A stretch of 64,000 nucleotides of DNA. Source: Zoogloea oryzae. GTDB taxonomy: Bacteria > Pseudomonadota > Gammaproteobacteria > Burkholderiales > Rhodocyclaceae. The notes under the pieces were generated by a model. The model did not search any database and was not told where the DNA came from. It was given only the letters and a program-made list of their open reading frames with translations. Positions within the stretch are counted from its first letter, which is position 1, and the number at the start of each line of letters is the position of its first letter. The position numbers and the translations under genes are program-made. The stretch covers positions 13,306 to 77,305 of the forward strand of contig NZ_BSPX01000010.1 of NCBI RefSeq assembly GCF_030161255.1, read 5' to 3'. Shown in pieces: positions 8,377-17,667 of the stretch.

Positions 8377-10659
8377 ATGATCGCGCAAGAGCTGGAAGTC
8401 AGTCTGCACATGGCCTTTGTCGAAGCACGGCAGAAGCGCCATGAGTTCATCACCGTCGAGCATCTTCTGCTCGCGCTCCTCGACAACCCCTCCGCGGCCG
8501 AAGTGCTGCGCGCCTGCGCGGCCAAGACTGACGAACTGCGCAAAGAGCTGACCAATTTCGTCAACGAGCACACGCCCAAGGTCGAAGGCACCGAAGACAT
8601 CGACACCCAGCCGACGCTCGGTTTCCAGCGCGTCATCCAGCGGGCGATCCTCCACGTCCAGTCCTCCGGCAAGAAGGAAGTCACCGGCGCCAACGTGCTG
8701 GTCGCCATCTTCGGCGAAAAGGATTCCCACGCGGTCTACTTCCTGCAGCGGCAGAACATCTCCCGCCTCGACGTGGTGAACTTCATCTCCCACGGCATCA
8801 CTAAGAGCCCGCAGCCGGGCGCCGGCCCACAGCCGCGTCCGGCCTCGGGTGATTCCGAGCAGGGCGAGCAGGAGCCGGAAGCCACGACGCCCGGCGGCGC
8901 CCTCGACAACTACACCCAAAATCTCAACCAGCAGGCCCTGCTGGGCAAGATCGACCCGCTCATCGGCCGCGACAAGGAAGTCGAGCGCGTCATCCAGACC
9001 CTCTGCCGTCGCCGCAAGAACAACCCGCTGCTAGTGGGCGAAGCCGGCGTGGGCAAGACCGCCATCGCCGAAGGTCTGGCCCGCCGCATCGTCGAAGGCC
9101 GCGTGCCCGACATCCTGACCGACGCCCAGGTCTACGCCCTCGACATGGGCGCCCTGCTCGCCGGCACCAAGTATCGCGGCGACTTCGAACAGCGCCTGAA
9201 GGCCGTGCTCAAGCAGCTGGTCGAGCACAACAACGCGATCCTCTTCATCGACGAGATCCACACCCTGATCGGCGCTGGCGCCGCGTCGGGTGGCACGCTG
9301 GACGCCTCCAACCTGCTCAAGCCTGCCCTGTCGTCCGGCCAGCTCAAGTGCATCGGCGCCACCACCTACACCGAGTTCCGCCAGATCTTCGAGAAGGATC
9401 ACGCCCTGTCGCGGCGCTTCCAGAAGGTTGATGTGGTCGAGCCGTCGGTGGACGAAACCGTCGAGATCCTCAAGGGCCTCAAGTCGCGCTTCGAGCAGCA
9501 CCACGGCATCAAGTATTCGTCGTCGGCCCTGTCCAGCGCCGCCGAGCTGTCGGCCCGCTACATCAACGACCGTCACCTGCCCGACAAGGCCATCGACGTG
9601 ATCGACGAAGCCGGCGCCGCCCAGCGCATCCTGCCCAAGTCGCGCCAGAAGAAGCTCATCGGCAAGACCGAGATCGAGGAAATCGTCGCCAAGATCGCCC
9701 GCATCCCGCCGCGCAACGTCTCCAACGACGACCGCGCCGCCCTCAAGACGCTGGACCGCGATCTGAAGAACGTGGTCTTCGGCCAGGACGCCGCCATCGA
9801 CGCGCTGGCCAAGGCCATCAAGATGTCCCGTTCGGGCCTCGGCAATCCGCAGAAGCCGATCGGTGCCTTCCTGTTCAGCGGCCCCACTGGTGTCGGCAAG
9901 ACAGAAGTCGCCCGCCAGCTGGCCTACACGCTGGGCATCGAGCTCGTTCGCTTCGACATGTCCGAGTACATGGAGCGCCATGCGGTGTCGCGACTGATCG
10001 GCGCCCCTCCGGGCTACGTCGGTTTTGACCAGGGCGGCCTGCTCACCGAGCAGGTCAACAAGAAGCCCCACTGCGTGCTGCTCCTCGACGAGATCGAGAA
10101 GGCCCATCCGGACATCTACAACATCCTGCTGCAGGTGATGGACCACGGCACGCTGACCGACAACAACGGTCGCCAGGCCGACTTCCGCAACACCATCCTC
10201 ATCATGACCACCAACGCGGGCGCCGAAAGCATGCAGAAATCGGTGATCGGCTTCTCGGCCAAACGCGAGATGGGCGATGAGATGGCGGAGATCAAGCGCC
10301 TGTTCTCGCCGGAGTTCCGCAACCGTCTCGACGGCACGATCTCGTTCAAGTCCCTCGACTCCGAGATCATCGTCCGGGTGGTGGACAAGTTCCTGATGCA
10401 GCTCGAAGCCCAGCTCCACGAGAAGAAGGTCGAAGCCCACTTCACCGACAAGCTCAAGACCTGGCTCGGCCAGAAGGGTTTCGATCCGCTGATGGGCGCC
10501 CGCCCCATGGCGCGGCTGATCCAGGACACGATCCGCTCGGCGCTGGCCGACGAGCTCCTGTTCGGCCGGCTGGCGGGCGGCGGCAGCGTCACCATCGACA
10601 TCGACGACAACGGCAAGGCGCTCCTGCTGTTCGAGGAAATGGCGGAAGCTACGGTATAG
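8377..10659 (+). CDS. clpA: ATP-dependent Clp protease ATP-binding subunit ClpA
   Basis: This 760-residue AAA+ unfoldase has the usual order: an N domain that binds ClpS, a first AAA module with Walker A GEAGVGKTA near residue 215 and Walker B ILFIDEIH, and a second module with Walker A GPTGVGKTE near residue 500 followed by LLLDEIEKAHPDI. It feeds unfolded proteins into ClpP. The start was set at the ATG right after clpS because homology begins MIAQELEVSLHMAF. Confidence 0.97.
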   Translation: MIAQELEVSLHMAFVEARQKRHEFITVEHLLLALLDNPSAAEVLRACAAKTDELRKELTNFVNEHTPKVEGTEDIDTQPTLGFQRVIQRAILHVQSSGKKEVTGANVLVAIFGEKDSHAVYFLQRQNISRLDVVNFISHGITKSPQPGAGPQPRPASGDSEQGEQEPEATTPGGALDNYTQNLNQQALLGKIDPLIGRDKEVERVIQTLCRRRKNNPLLVGEAGVGKTAIAEGLARRIVEGRVPDILTDAQVYALDMGALLAGTKYRGDFEQRLKAVLKQLVEHNNAILFIDEIHTLIGAGAASGGTLDASNLLKPALSSGQLKCIGATTYTEFRQIFEKDHALSRRFQKVDVVEPSVDETVEILKGLKSRFEQHHGIKYSSSALSSAAELSARYINDRHLPDKAIDVIDEAGAAQRILPKSRQKKLIGKTEIEEIVAKIARIPPRNVSNDDRAALKTLDRDLKNVVFGQDAAIDALAKAIKMSRSGLGNPQKPIGAFLFSGPTGVGKTEVARQLAYTLGIELVRFDMSEYMERHAVSRLIGAPPGYVGFDQGGLLTEQVNKKPHCVLLLDEIEKAHPDIYNILLQVMDHGTLTDNNGRQADFRNTILIMTTNAGAESMQKSVIGFSAKREMGDEMAEIKRLFSPEFRNRLDGTISFKSLDSEIIVRVVDKFLMQLEAQLHEKKVEAHFTDKLKTWLGQKGFDPLMGARPMARLIQDTIRSALADELLFGRLAGGGSVTIDIDDNGKALLLFEEMAEATV

Positions 10660-10685
10660 TCTCGCCGCGCGCGTCGCACACAACC

Positions 10686-10717
10686 CACGGGCGGCCCATG
10701 CCGCCCGTGTGCTTTTG
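10686..10717 (+). terminator. Terminator of clpS-clpA
   Basis: The perfect stem CACGGGCGGC/GCCGCCCGTG with a CCAT loop is followed by TGCTTTTGT. Confidence 0.75.
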
Positions 10718-10761
10718 TGGGCCGCGATCTCCCTTCCCATCCTGATTCTCACGGAGTTGCC

Positions 10762-11241
10762 ATGGATTTCCAGACCACCGATCTTTGCGATGCCAACGAA
10801 GGCAAGGTGCGCGCCGTCGCGCCGATGTTCCGCAGCTTTGGCGGCAAGACCCGCTTTGCCGGCCCGATCCGCACCCTCAAGGTCTTCGAGGATAACTCGC
10901 TGGTCCGCAGCACCCTCGAAACCGCCGGCAACGGCGCGGTGCTGGTGGTCGACGGCGGCGGCTCGATGCGCTGCGCGATGGTCGGCGACCAGCTTGCGCT
11001 CCTGGGCGTCAAGAACAACTGGGCCGGCATCGTCGTCTATGGATGCATTCGCGATTCCGGCCCGATCGCCGGCATGGACATCGGTGTCTTCGCCCTCGGC
11101 ACCCACCCCATGAAGAGCGTCAAGAAAGGCGCCGGCGATGTGGACATCCCGGTCACCTTTGGCGGGGTCACCTTCACGCCGGGCGAGTACATCTACGCGG
11201 ACGAAGATGGCGTGATCGTCTCGGCGACAGCACTGCTGTAA
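10762..11241 (+). CDS. rraA: RraA family protein (ribonuclease E activity regulator / 4-hydroxy-4-methyl-2-oxoglutarate aldolase)
   Basis: This 159-residue protein is a RraA-family member (FQTTDLCDANEGKVRAV..., VVDGGGSMRCAMVGD, WAGIVVYGCIRD). In this family the same fold is seen both in the RNase E inhibitor RraA and in HMG/CHA aldolases; sequence alone does not decide. An upstream in-frame ATG at 10717 is inside the clpA terminator, so the start at 10762 after ACGGAGTTGCC is preferred. Confidence 0.88.
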   Translation: MDFQTTDLCDANEGKVRAVAPMFRSFGGKTRFAGPIRTLKVFEDNSLVRSTLETAGNGAVLVVDGGGSMRCAMVGDQLALLGVKNNWAGIVVYGCIRDSGPIAGMDIGVFALGTHPMKSVKKGAGDVDIPVTFGGVTFTPGEYIYADEDGVIVSATALL

Positions 11242-11365
11242 ACCTGCCCGCACAATAAAAAACGACGCGGCGCAGCGAATTTTCATTTCACTGGCGCCGA
11301 CGTCGTTTCACGATATAAAAAATTGGCACCAACGCATTGATTAGCAACGTAAATTTATTTCTTAT
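11242..11365. other. Region between rraA and aceA, possible weak terminator
   Basis: An imperfect inverted repeat (CGACGCGGCGC near 11264 with GCGCCGACGTCG near 11296) may terminate rraA transcription. The rest is AT-rich. I see no gene. Confidence 0.3.
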
Positions 11366-11379
11366 GTCTTATATAAGAC
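11366..11379. promoter_or_regulatory. Perfect palindromic operator upstream of aceA
   Basis: GTCTTATATAAGAC is a 14-bp perfect palindrome ending four bases before the predicted aceA -35 box. The GT-N10-AC layout resembles sites of GntR-family repressors in general, but the regulator is not known from this window. Confidence 0.6.
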
Positions 11380-11382
11380 TTG

Positions 11383-11411
11383 TTGCTGCCATGCAAAATC
11401 CTGCCTATACT
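11383..11411 (+). promoter_or_regulatory. Predicted aceA promoter
   Basis: TTGCTG at 11383-11388, a 17-bp spacer and TATACT at 11406-11411. The leader to the aceA start is about 145 nt and contains no other gene. Confidence 0.55.
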
Positions 11412-11563
11412 GTCTCCTGTTGATCGAGGTTCCGGAAGCGCTGTTTCAGCCAGACCGGCCCCGCTCAAGCAGAGCAAGAGTTACGCAACGCCCCCACCCC
11501 AAGCAGGTTGAGCGTGCGCCTCGGCTTTCCCTCCCTTCACCCTATGTTTGTAAAGGATGTCGT

Positions 11564-12877
11564 ATGTCTCTGACCCGCGAACAGCAAATCGCCGCCCTCG
11601 AAAAAGACTGGGCTGAAAACCCCCGCTGGAAGGGCGTCAAGCGCGGCTACACCGCTGCTGACGTCGTCCGTCTGCGTGGCTCCCTGCAGCCCGAATACAC
11701 CCTGGCCCAGCGCGGCGCCAAGGTTCTGTGGGACAAGGTCAACGGCGGCGCCAAGAAGGGCTACGTGAATGCCTTCGGCGCGATCACCGCTGGTCAAGCC
11801 ATGCAACAGGCCAAGGCTGGCCTGGAAGCCGTGTATCTGTCCGGCTGGCAGGTTGCCGCCGACGGCAACACCTCCGAAACCATGTACCCGGACCAGTCGC
11901 TGTACGCCTACGACTCCGTGCCGACCATGGTTCGCCGCATCAACAACACCTTCAAGCGTGCCGACGAGATCCAGTGGTCCCGTGGCATCAACCCGGGCGA
12001 CGAAGGCTTCATCGACTACTTCCTGCCGATCGTTGCCGACGCTGAAGCCGGTTTCGGTGGCGTGCTGAACGCCTTCGAACTGATGAAGAACATGATCGCC
12101 GCCGGTGCCGCTGGCGTTCACTTCGAAGACCAGCTGGCTGCCGCCAAGAAGTGTGGCCACATGGGCGGCAAGGTGCTCGTCCCGACCCGTGAAGCCTGTG
12201 AAAAGCTGATCTCCGCTCGTTTCGCTGCCGACGTCATGGGCGTTCCGACCCTGATCCTGGCCCGTACCGATGCCGAAGCAGCCAACCTGATCACCTCCGA
12301 CTACGACGAGAACGACAAGCCGTTCCTCACCGGCGAGCGCACCCAGGAAGGCTTCTTCCGCGTCAAGAACGGTCTGGAGCAGTCCATCTCCCGCGGCGTC
12401 GCTTACGCTCCGTACGCTGACCTCGTCTGGTGCGAAACCGGCGTGCCCGATATCGGCTTCGCCCGTGAATTCGCCCAAGCCGTGCTGGCCGCCTGCCCGG
12501 GCAAGCTGCTGTCCTACAACTGCTCGCCGTCCTTCAACTGGAAGAAGAACCTCAACGACTCGCAGATCGCTTCCTTCCAGGAAGAACTGTCGGCGCTGGG
12601 CTACAAGTACCAGTTCATCACCCTGGCTGGCATCCACGTCAACTGGTACAACACCTTCAAGTTCGCCAAGGCCTACGCCGGCGGCGAAGGCATGAAGCAC
12701 TACGTTGAAATGGTCCAAGAGCCGGAATTCGCCGCTCGCGAACAAGGCTACACCTTCGTCTCGCACCAGCAAGAAGTCGGCACCGGCTACTTCGACGACG
12801 TGACCACCGTCATCCAGGGCGGCTCCTCCTCCGTCAAGGCCCTCACCGGCTCCACCGAAGAAGAGCAGTTCCACTAA
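11564..12877 (+). CDS. aceA: Isocitrate lyase
   Basis: This 437-residue protein splits isocitrate into glyoxylate and succinate, the first step of the glyoxylate bypass needed for growth on acetate or fatty acids. The catalytic signature KKCGHMGGKVLVP is at about residues 193-205. Start: ATG at 11564 with AAAGGATG upstream; the family begins MSLTREQQIAALEKDW here. Codon use is strongly biased, as for a highly expressed gene. Together with aceK and icd, the branch point control genes lie in one neighbourhood. Confidence 0.97.
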   Translation: MSLTREQQIAALEKDWAENPRWKGVKRGYTAADVVRLRGSLQPEYTLAQRGAKVLWDKVNGGAKKGYVNAFGAITAGQAMQQAKAGLEAVYLSGWQVAADGNTSETMYPDQSLYAYDSVPTMVRRINNTFKRADEIQWSRGINPGDEGFIDYFLPIVADAEAGFGGVLNAFELMKNMIAAGAAGVHFEDQLAAAKKCGHMGGKVLVPTREACEKLISARFAADVMGVPTLILARTDAEAANLITSDYDENDKPFLTGERTQEGFFRVKNGLEQSISRGVAYAPYADLVWCETGVPDIGFAREFAQAVLAACPGKLLSYNCSPSFNWKKNLNDSQIASFQEELSALGYKYQFITLAGIHVNWYNTFKFAKAYAGGEGMKHYVEMVQEPEFAAREQGYTFVSHQQEVGTGYFDDVTTVIQGGSSSVKALTGSTEEEQFH

Positions 12878-12920
12878 GCTTCGATCGCCGGTAACCCTCA
12901 CCGGCACGCTTGGTCGATCG

Positions 12921-12953
12921 ACCCCCGCGGGCGCAAGCCCCCGGGGGTTTTTC
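12921..12953 (+). terminator. Rho-independent terminator of aceA
   Basis: The stem ACCCCCG(c)GGGC, loop GCAA, GCCC(c)CGGGGGT is followed by TTTTT. Confidence 0.85.
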
Positions 12954-13020
12954 ACTTGGTTTTCCGGGACCGGTGCGGGCCTCCGGTAGAATCGGGCGCT
13001 TTCGCCCCTCCGCCCACGCC

Positions 13021-13884
13021 ATGCAATCCCTCTGGATGATCGTCGCCAGCCTGCTGTTCGCCTGCATGGGCGTCTGCGTCAAGCTCGGCTCGTCGCATCT
13101 ATCCACCGGCGAACTGGTGTTCTACCGGGGCGCTGTCGGCTTCGTGATGATGCTGGCACTAATCCGCTGGCAGGGCATCCCGTGGCGCACGCCCCACTGG
13201 CGCATGCAGCTGTCCCGCGGGTTCTCCGGCACCATCTCGCTGATGTGCTACTTCTTTGCCCTCGGCGTACTGCCGCTGGCGACCGCCGTCACCCTCAGCT
13301 ACACCTCACCGCTCTTCGTCGCCCTGCTGCTGATTCTGTGGTTCGGCGAGCGCCCCGGACGCGGCGCCCTCGCCGCCATCGCCCTGGGCTTTGCCGGCGT
13401 GGTGATGCTCCTCAAGCCCACCCTGCAGCCAGACCAATGGTTCGGCGCGCTGGTCGGCATGGCGGGTGGCATGCTGGCGAGCATCGCCTACATCAACGTG
13501 CGCGAGCTCGGCCGCGTCGGCGAGCCAGAAGCCCGCACCGTGCTGTGGTTCTCCTTCGTCACCAGCCTGTTCGGTCTGGGCTGGGCGATGCTGTCCGGCG
13601 GCCTGCATCCGATGGCCGCCCACACGCTGGCGATCGTCCTGGGCGTGGGCGGCTTCGGCGGCTTCGCCCAGCTCGCCATGACCCGCGCCTACCGCTACGG
13701 CAAGACGGTCGTGTCGGCCAACCTGTCTTACAGCACGGTGATCTTCTCGAGCCTGTTCGGCGTCGCCCTGTGGGACGAGCGCCTGCCCTGGGCCTCGCTG
13801 CTGGGCATCGCCACCATCATCGCCAGCGGCGTGCTGATCTCCGCCGTCTCGCGCCGACCCGCGCCAGCGCTTGAGTCCGATTGA
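13021..13884 (+). CDS. DMT-superfamily (EamA) permease
   Basis: This 287-residue protein has about ten hydrophobic segments in two EamA repeats, the usual build of drug/metabolite exporters (first repeat from residue 1, second from about residue 145). The substrate is unknown. I chose the ATG at 13021 because the first membrane helix (SLWMIVASLLFACMGVCVKLG) follows directly; the longer in-frame extension lies in the aceA terminator. Confidence 0.88.
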   Translation: MQSLWMIVASLLFACMGVCVKLGSSHLSTGELVFYRGAVGFVMMLALIRWQGIPWRTPHWRMQLSRGFSGTISLMCYFFALGVLPLATAVTLSYTSPLFVALLLILWFGERPGRGALAAIALGFAGVVMLLKPTLQPDQWFGALVGMAGGMLASIAYINVRELGRVGEPEARTVLWFSFVTSLFGLGWAMLSGGLHPMAAHTLAIVLGVGGFGGFAQLAMTRAYRYGKTVVSANLSYSTVIFSSLFGVALWDERLPWASLLGIATIIASGVLISAVSRRPAPALESD

Positions 13885-13944
13885 AGCGCGGGGCGCGCGG
13901 GGCTACACTGCTGGCATCCCTTCACCCCCAAGAGGACCCAGGAA

Positions 13945-14307
13945 ATGATCACCACCGACCAGAAGGAAAGCCGGGTCAATCTCACCGTCTTCGGCGAATT
14001 CACCCTCGCCGACTACAAGGAATTCGAAGAGGTCGTCAATTACAAGGTCAAGTTTGAAGGGCCGGTCAGCCTGTTCTTCGACCTGCGGGAAATGAGCGGC
14101 TTCACCATCGACATGGCCCTCGAGGAAATCCGCTTCGCCCGGGCCCACGCCCACGATTTCGCGCGCATCGCCATCCTCACCGACGACCAGTGGGTCGCCT
14201 GGAGCGCCTGGCTGTCGAAGATCTTCGTGGATGCCGACGTGCGCGTCTTCGAAGACGCCGATGACGCCGAAGCCTGGCTCAGCGGCATCGAATCGCCGGT
14301 CGCCTGA
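13945..14307 (+). CDS. SpoIIAA-like STAS-domain protein
   Basis: This 120-residue protein resembles the SpoIIAA-like family of small STAS-fold proteins (strand-rich N terminus, FFDLREMSGFTIDMALEEIRF, then ARIAILTDDQW). The family is found in many proteobacteria without a proven role. A good AGAGGACCCAGGA ribosome binding site precedes it. Eleven bases separate it from the downstream sulfurtransferase. Confidence 0.8.
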   Translation: MITTDQKESRVNLTVFGEFTLADYKEFEEVVNYKVKFEGPVSLFFDLREMSGFTIDMALEEIRFARAHAHDFARIAILTDDQWVAWSAWLSKIFVDADVRVFEDADDAEAWLSGIESPVA

Positions 14308-14318
14308 GGACGCCGGTC

Positions 14319-15188
14319 GTGCCGCAGCCCTTCACCCAGCTCGTCAGCGTCCAGGAAGCCGCCACCCTGGCCACGCCCGCGTGGCGCTTCTTCGACTGCC
14401 GCTTCAACCTCGCCAATCCGGCCGCCGGCCGGGATGCCTACGCGGTGGGGCACCTGCCCGGCGCGTTCTTCCTCGATCTCGAAGAAGACCTCTCCGGCCC
14501 CTGCTCCGGCCTCAACGGCCGCCATCCGCTGCCCGATCCGCAGCTCCTGGCCGACAAGCTCGGCAGCCTCGGCGTCGGCCCGAACACCCAGGTCGTCGCC
14601 TACGACGACGCCGGCGGCATGTTCGCGTCCCGGCTGTGGTGGCTGCTGCGCTGGCTGGGACATGATCGCGTTGCGGTGCTCAACGGCGGCATCCAGGCCT
14701 GGACGTCTGCCGGCCACCCGGTCGTCACCGACGTCCCGCAGGCCACCTCCGCGGCCTTCACGCCGAGGGTACAGAAGCAGCTGCGGGTTGATGCCGACTT
14801 CGTGCTGAGCCACCTGCACGATCCGGCCATGCTGCTGATCGACGCCCGGGCGCCCGACCGCTTCCGCGGCGAGAACGAAACCCTCGACCCCGTGGGCGGC
14901 CACATTCCCGGTGCGATCAACCGTTTTTTCAAGGACAACCTGGACGCCAGCGGCTGCTTCAAGTCGGGCGCCCAGCTCCAGGAAGAGTTCGGCAAGCTCA
15001 TCAACGGCGGCGACGCGCACAACGTGGTGCTGCAGTGCGGTTCCGGCGTCACGGCCTGTCACAACCTGCTGGCGATGGAGACCGCGGGCCTCTCCGGCGC
15101 GCGGCTCTACGCGGGCTCATGGAGCGAGTGGTGCGCAGATCCGGCCCGGCCGGTAGCCACCGGCCCCGAGACGCCCATCCAGCGATAA
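14319..15188 (+). CDS. Thiosulfate/3-mercaptopyruvate sulfurtransferase (two rhodanese domains)
   Basis: This 289-residue protein has an inactive N-terminal rhodanese domain and a catalytic C-terminal one with the active loop CGSGVTAC at about residues 241-248. The CG(S/T)GVTA loop is typical of the mercaptopyruvate sulfurtransferase (SseA) group rather than true thiosulfate rhodanese. It starts with GTG preceded by GAGGA that overlaps the STAS gene's stop. It could supply sulfur to cofactor synthesis, but a link with nif is not shown. Confidence 0.9.
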   Translation: MPQPFTQLVSVQEAATLATPAWRFFDCRFNLANPAAGRDAYAVGHLPGAFFLDLEEDLSGPCSGLNGRHPLPDPQLLADKLGSLGVGPNTQVVAYDDAGGMFASRLWWLLRWLGHDRVAVLNGGIQAWTSAGHPVVTDVPQATSAAFTPRVQKQLRVDADFVLSHLHDPAMLLIDARAPDRFRGENETLDPVGGHIPGAINRFFKDNLDASGCFKSGAQLQEEFGKLINGGDAHNVVLQCGSGVTACHNLLAMETAGLSGARLYAGSWSEWCADPARPVATGPETPIQR

Positions 15189-15311
15189 GCTGACCGCGGT
15201 CGGCGCGCCATCTCGCAGACGCGTATCGACTGCGCGTTCCGACACCCCTTTCCCCACCCTTCCCCTGCCCTTCCCCCTGCGATTGGCCGTCCGCCCGTCG
15301 CGCCCCCCCCC

Positions 15312-15342
15312 AAAAAAAGAGCCCCGGAATTGCTTCCGGGGC
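15312..15342 (-). terminator. Rho-independent terminator of iscA-nifU-nifS
   Basis: On the minus strand GCCCCGGAA, loop GCAA, TTCCGGGGC is followed by TCTTTTTTT, just after nifS. Confidence 0.9.
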
Positions 15343-15384
15343 CAAGCCTTGGTTACTGCTTGAGGAGTTACGTTCGATGCCGGC

Positions 15385-16593
15385 CTACGCGTAGGTCGGG
15401 GCGAAGCTGGCTTCCGGGTTGGCGGACGGCCCCTTGTCGCCCCAGTAGGGCGAGAGCTTGCGCAGTTGTTCGATGATCGGCGGGACGGCGGCGATGACGC
15501 GGTCCACTTCTTCTTCGGTGTTGTACACCGACAGGGAGAAGCGGATGGTGCCGTGGGCAGCGGTGTAGGGGATGCCCATCGCCCGCATCACGTGGGAAGG
15601 TTCGAGCGAGCCCGAGGTGCAGGCCGAACCCGAGCTGGCGGCGATGCCCAGCTTGTTCAGCAGCAGCAGGATGGCCTCGCCCTCGATGTACTCGAACGCG
15701 ATGTTGCTGGTGTTGGGCAGCCGGTTGGCCACGTCGCCGGTGGGGAAGCAGTGGGTGATCTGGCTGAGGATGCCTTTTTCCAGCTTGTCCCGCAGGGCGC
15801 GCACGGTGGTGTTCTCGGTTTCCATATGCTTCATCGCCAGCTCGCAGGCCATGCCGAGGCCGACGATGGACGCCGAGTTCTCGGTGCCGGCGCGACGGCC
15901 GCGCTCCTGGTGGCCGCCGCGCAAGAGCGGACGGAAGCGGCAGCCACGGCGCAGGTAGAGTACGCCGATGCCCTTGGGCGCGTGCAGCTTGTGGCCGGAG
16001 AGCGACAGCATGTCGATCTTGGTGTTCTTCAGGTCGATGGGGATCTTGCCCACGGCCTGCACGGCGTCGGTGTGGAACATGATGCCCTTGGCCGCCGCCA
16101 GCTCGGCCATCTCTTCCACCGGGAAGATGGTGCCCGTCTCGTTGTTGGCCCACATCACCGACACCACGGCCACGCGGTCATTCAGCAGCGACTTGTATTC
16201 GTCGATGTCGAGGCGGCCCTTCTTATCCACCTTGAGCTTGTGGACGATGTAGCCCTCTTTCTCGAGCCATTCGCACAGGGTCAGGATGGCCGGGTGTTCG
16301 ACAACGGTGGTGATGACCGTGTTGCGCTCCGGCTGGGCCTTGAGGGCCGAGAGGATGGCGGTGGAATCGGATTCGGTGCCACACGAGGTGAAGATGATCT
16401 CCGAGTCGTGCTCGGCGCCCAGCAGCGCCTGCACCTGGCTGCGCGCCTTCTTGAGGGCCTTGCCCACTTCGCTGCCGAAGGCGTGGATGGACGAGGCGTT
16501 GCCGAAATGCTCGGTGAAGAACGGGAGCATGGCCTCCACCACCGCAGGATCGACCCGCGTCGTGGCGTTGTTGTCGAGATAGACGGGTTTCAT
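15385..16593 (-). CDS. nifS: Cysteine desulfurase NifS
   Basis: This 402-residue PLP enzyme takes sulfur from cysteine for Fe-S clusters of nitrogenase. The PLP lysine motif SLSGHKLHAPKG and the active-site cysteine loop SSGSACTSGSLEPSHV are present. It is the last gene of iscA-nifU-nifS and is separated from nifU by 165 bp that hold a palindromic element. Length and motifs fit NifS rather than IscS. Confidence 0.97.
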   Translation of the reverse strand: MKPVYLDNNATTRVDPAVVEAMLPFFTEHFGNASSIHAFGSEVGKALKKARSQVQALLGAEHDSEIIFTSCGTESDSTAILSALKAQPERNTVITTVVEHPAILTLCEWLEKEGYIVHKLKVDKKGRLDIDEYKSLLNDRVAVVSVMWANNETGTIFPVEEMAELAAAKGIMFHTDAVQAVGKIPIDLKNTKIDMLSLSGHKLHAPKGIGVLYLRRGCRFRPLLRGGHQERGRRAGTENSASIVGLGMACELAMKHMETENTTVRALRDKLEKGILSQITHCFPTGDVANRLPNTSNIAFEYIEGEAILLLLNKLGIAASSGSACTSGSLEPSHVMRAMGIPYTAAHGTIRFSLSVYNTEEEVDRVIAAVPPIIEQLRKLSPYWGDKGPSANPEASFAPTYA

Positions 16594-16666
16594 GGCACGG
16601 GCCTCTCTGATTCTCTGTTGGACTTCAATTCGCTGGTTGAAGGGGTGCAGAACGCGTCGCGAGCAG

Positions 16667-16733
16667 CCCGAGGTCGCGATGAGGAGCGGAGACGTACGTG
16701 AGGTACGTCGAGCACCGGAATCGCGAGATCGGG
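16667..16733. repeat. Long palindromic intergenic element between nifU and nifS
   Basis: Nested inverted repeats: CCCGA (16667) with TCGGG (16729), TCGCGAT (16674) with ATCGCGA (16720), and a centre of GACGTAC-GTGAG-GTACGTC (16691-16709). This would fold into a long hairpin in the nifUS transcript. It looks like a mobile extragenic palindrome; I see no second copy in the window. Confidence 0.65.
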
Positions 16734-16758
16734 TTGCGCAGTAGCGTTATGCGCCCCT

Positions 16759-17655
16759 TCAGGCTTCGGCTGGCATGTGGGAGGACGGGAGCACCTGTAC
16801 CAGCTCGCCCAGCGCCTCGATCATCTTCTGCTGGATGCCGCCGAGGGTGGCCGCTTCCATCATGCAGCCGGAGCAGGCGCCCTTCAGATGCACGTAGATC
16901 TTCTTGCCCTGCACGTCGGCCAGCTCCACGTCGCCGTGGTCGCGCTGGAGCATCGGGCGGACGGAGTCGAGGACTTCCTCGATCTTCTTGATCTTCTGCA
17001 CCAGGGTGAGCTTGGTGGAAGGTGGCTTCGGCGCTTCCGGGGTGGCCGGGCAGGCGGGCGGGGGCGACACTTCGCCGGGGCCGGCACGCTCGGCCATCAC
17101 CTTGGCGAGGATCTCCTCGATGCCTTCGTGGCAGGCGGCGCAGCCACCGCCGGCCTTGGTGTAGAAGGTGACTTCCTCGACGGTGTTGAGGTTGTTGGCC
17201 TTCACCACGTCCTCGATCATCACCGCGTCCACGGCAAAGCACTTGCAGATCAGCGCGCCTTCCTCGTGGTCGTCGCTCCACTCTTCGCCGCGGTAGTTGG
17301 CGATGGCGGCCTGCAGGGCTTCGCGGCCCATCACCGAGCAGTGCATCTTCTCGGGCGGCAGGCCGTCGAGGAAGTCGGCGATGTCCTGGTTGGAAACCTT
17401 GAGGGCTTCATCCAGGGTCATGCCCTTGATCATCTCGGTGAGCGCCGACGACGAGGCGATGGCCGAGCCGCAGCCGAAGGTCTGGAAGTGCGCGTCCTGG
17501 ATGATCTCGGTCTCGGGTTCGACCTTGAGCATCAGGCGCAGCGCATCACCGCACTGGATGGAGCCCACGTCGCCGATGCCGTTGGCCTCTTCCAGCGGGC
17601 CGGAGTTGCGCGGGTTGAAGAAGTGCTCGCGGACCTTGTCTGAGTATTCCCACAT
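16759..17655 (-). CDS. nifU: Fe-S cluster assembly scaffold NifU
   Basis: This 298-residue modular scaffold protein has three domains: an N-terminal IscU-like domain (MWEYSDKVREHFFNPRNSG, with GCGSAIASSS and the MHCSVMG cysteine), a central 2Fe-2S domain (CKCF...CAACHEG), and a C-terminal Nfu domain with CSGCMMEA. It assembles clusters for NifH and for cofactor precursors, fed by NifS. It is placed 12 bp after iscA in a NifA-type operon. Confidence 0.97.
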   Translation of the reverse strand: MWEYSDKVREHFFNPRNSGPLEEANGIGDVGSIQCGDALRLMLKVEPETEIIQDAHFQTFGCGSAIASSSALTEMIKGMTLDEALKVSNQDIADFLDGLPPEKMHCSVMGREALQAAIANYRGEEWSDDHEEGALICKCFAVDAVMIEDVVKANNLNTVEEVTFYTKAGGGCAACHEGIEEILAKVMAERAGPGEVSPPPACPATPEAPKPPSTKLTLVQKIKKIEEVLDSVRPMLQRDHGDVELADVQGKKIYVHLKGACSGCMMEAATLGGIQQKMIEALGELVQVLPSSHMPAEA

Positions 17656-17667
17656 GGCGGCGGCTCC

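Noticed and set aside
15303..15317. Run of nine C followed by seven A as a slippage or phase-variation tract
   Set aside because: It lies between two genes; the A run is the T tail of the nifS terminator on the minus strand, and no start codon or promoter spacing depends on it.
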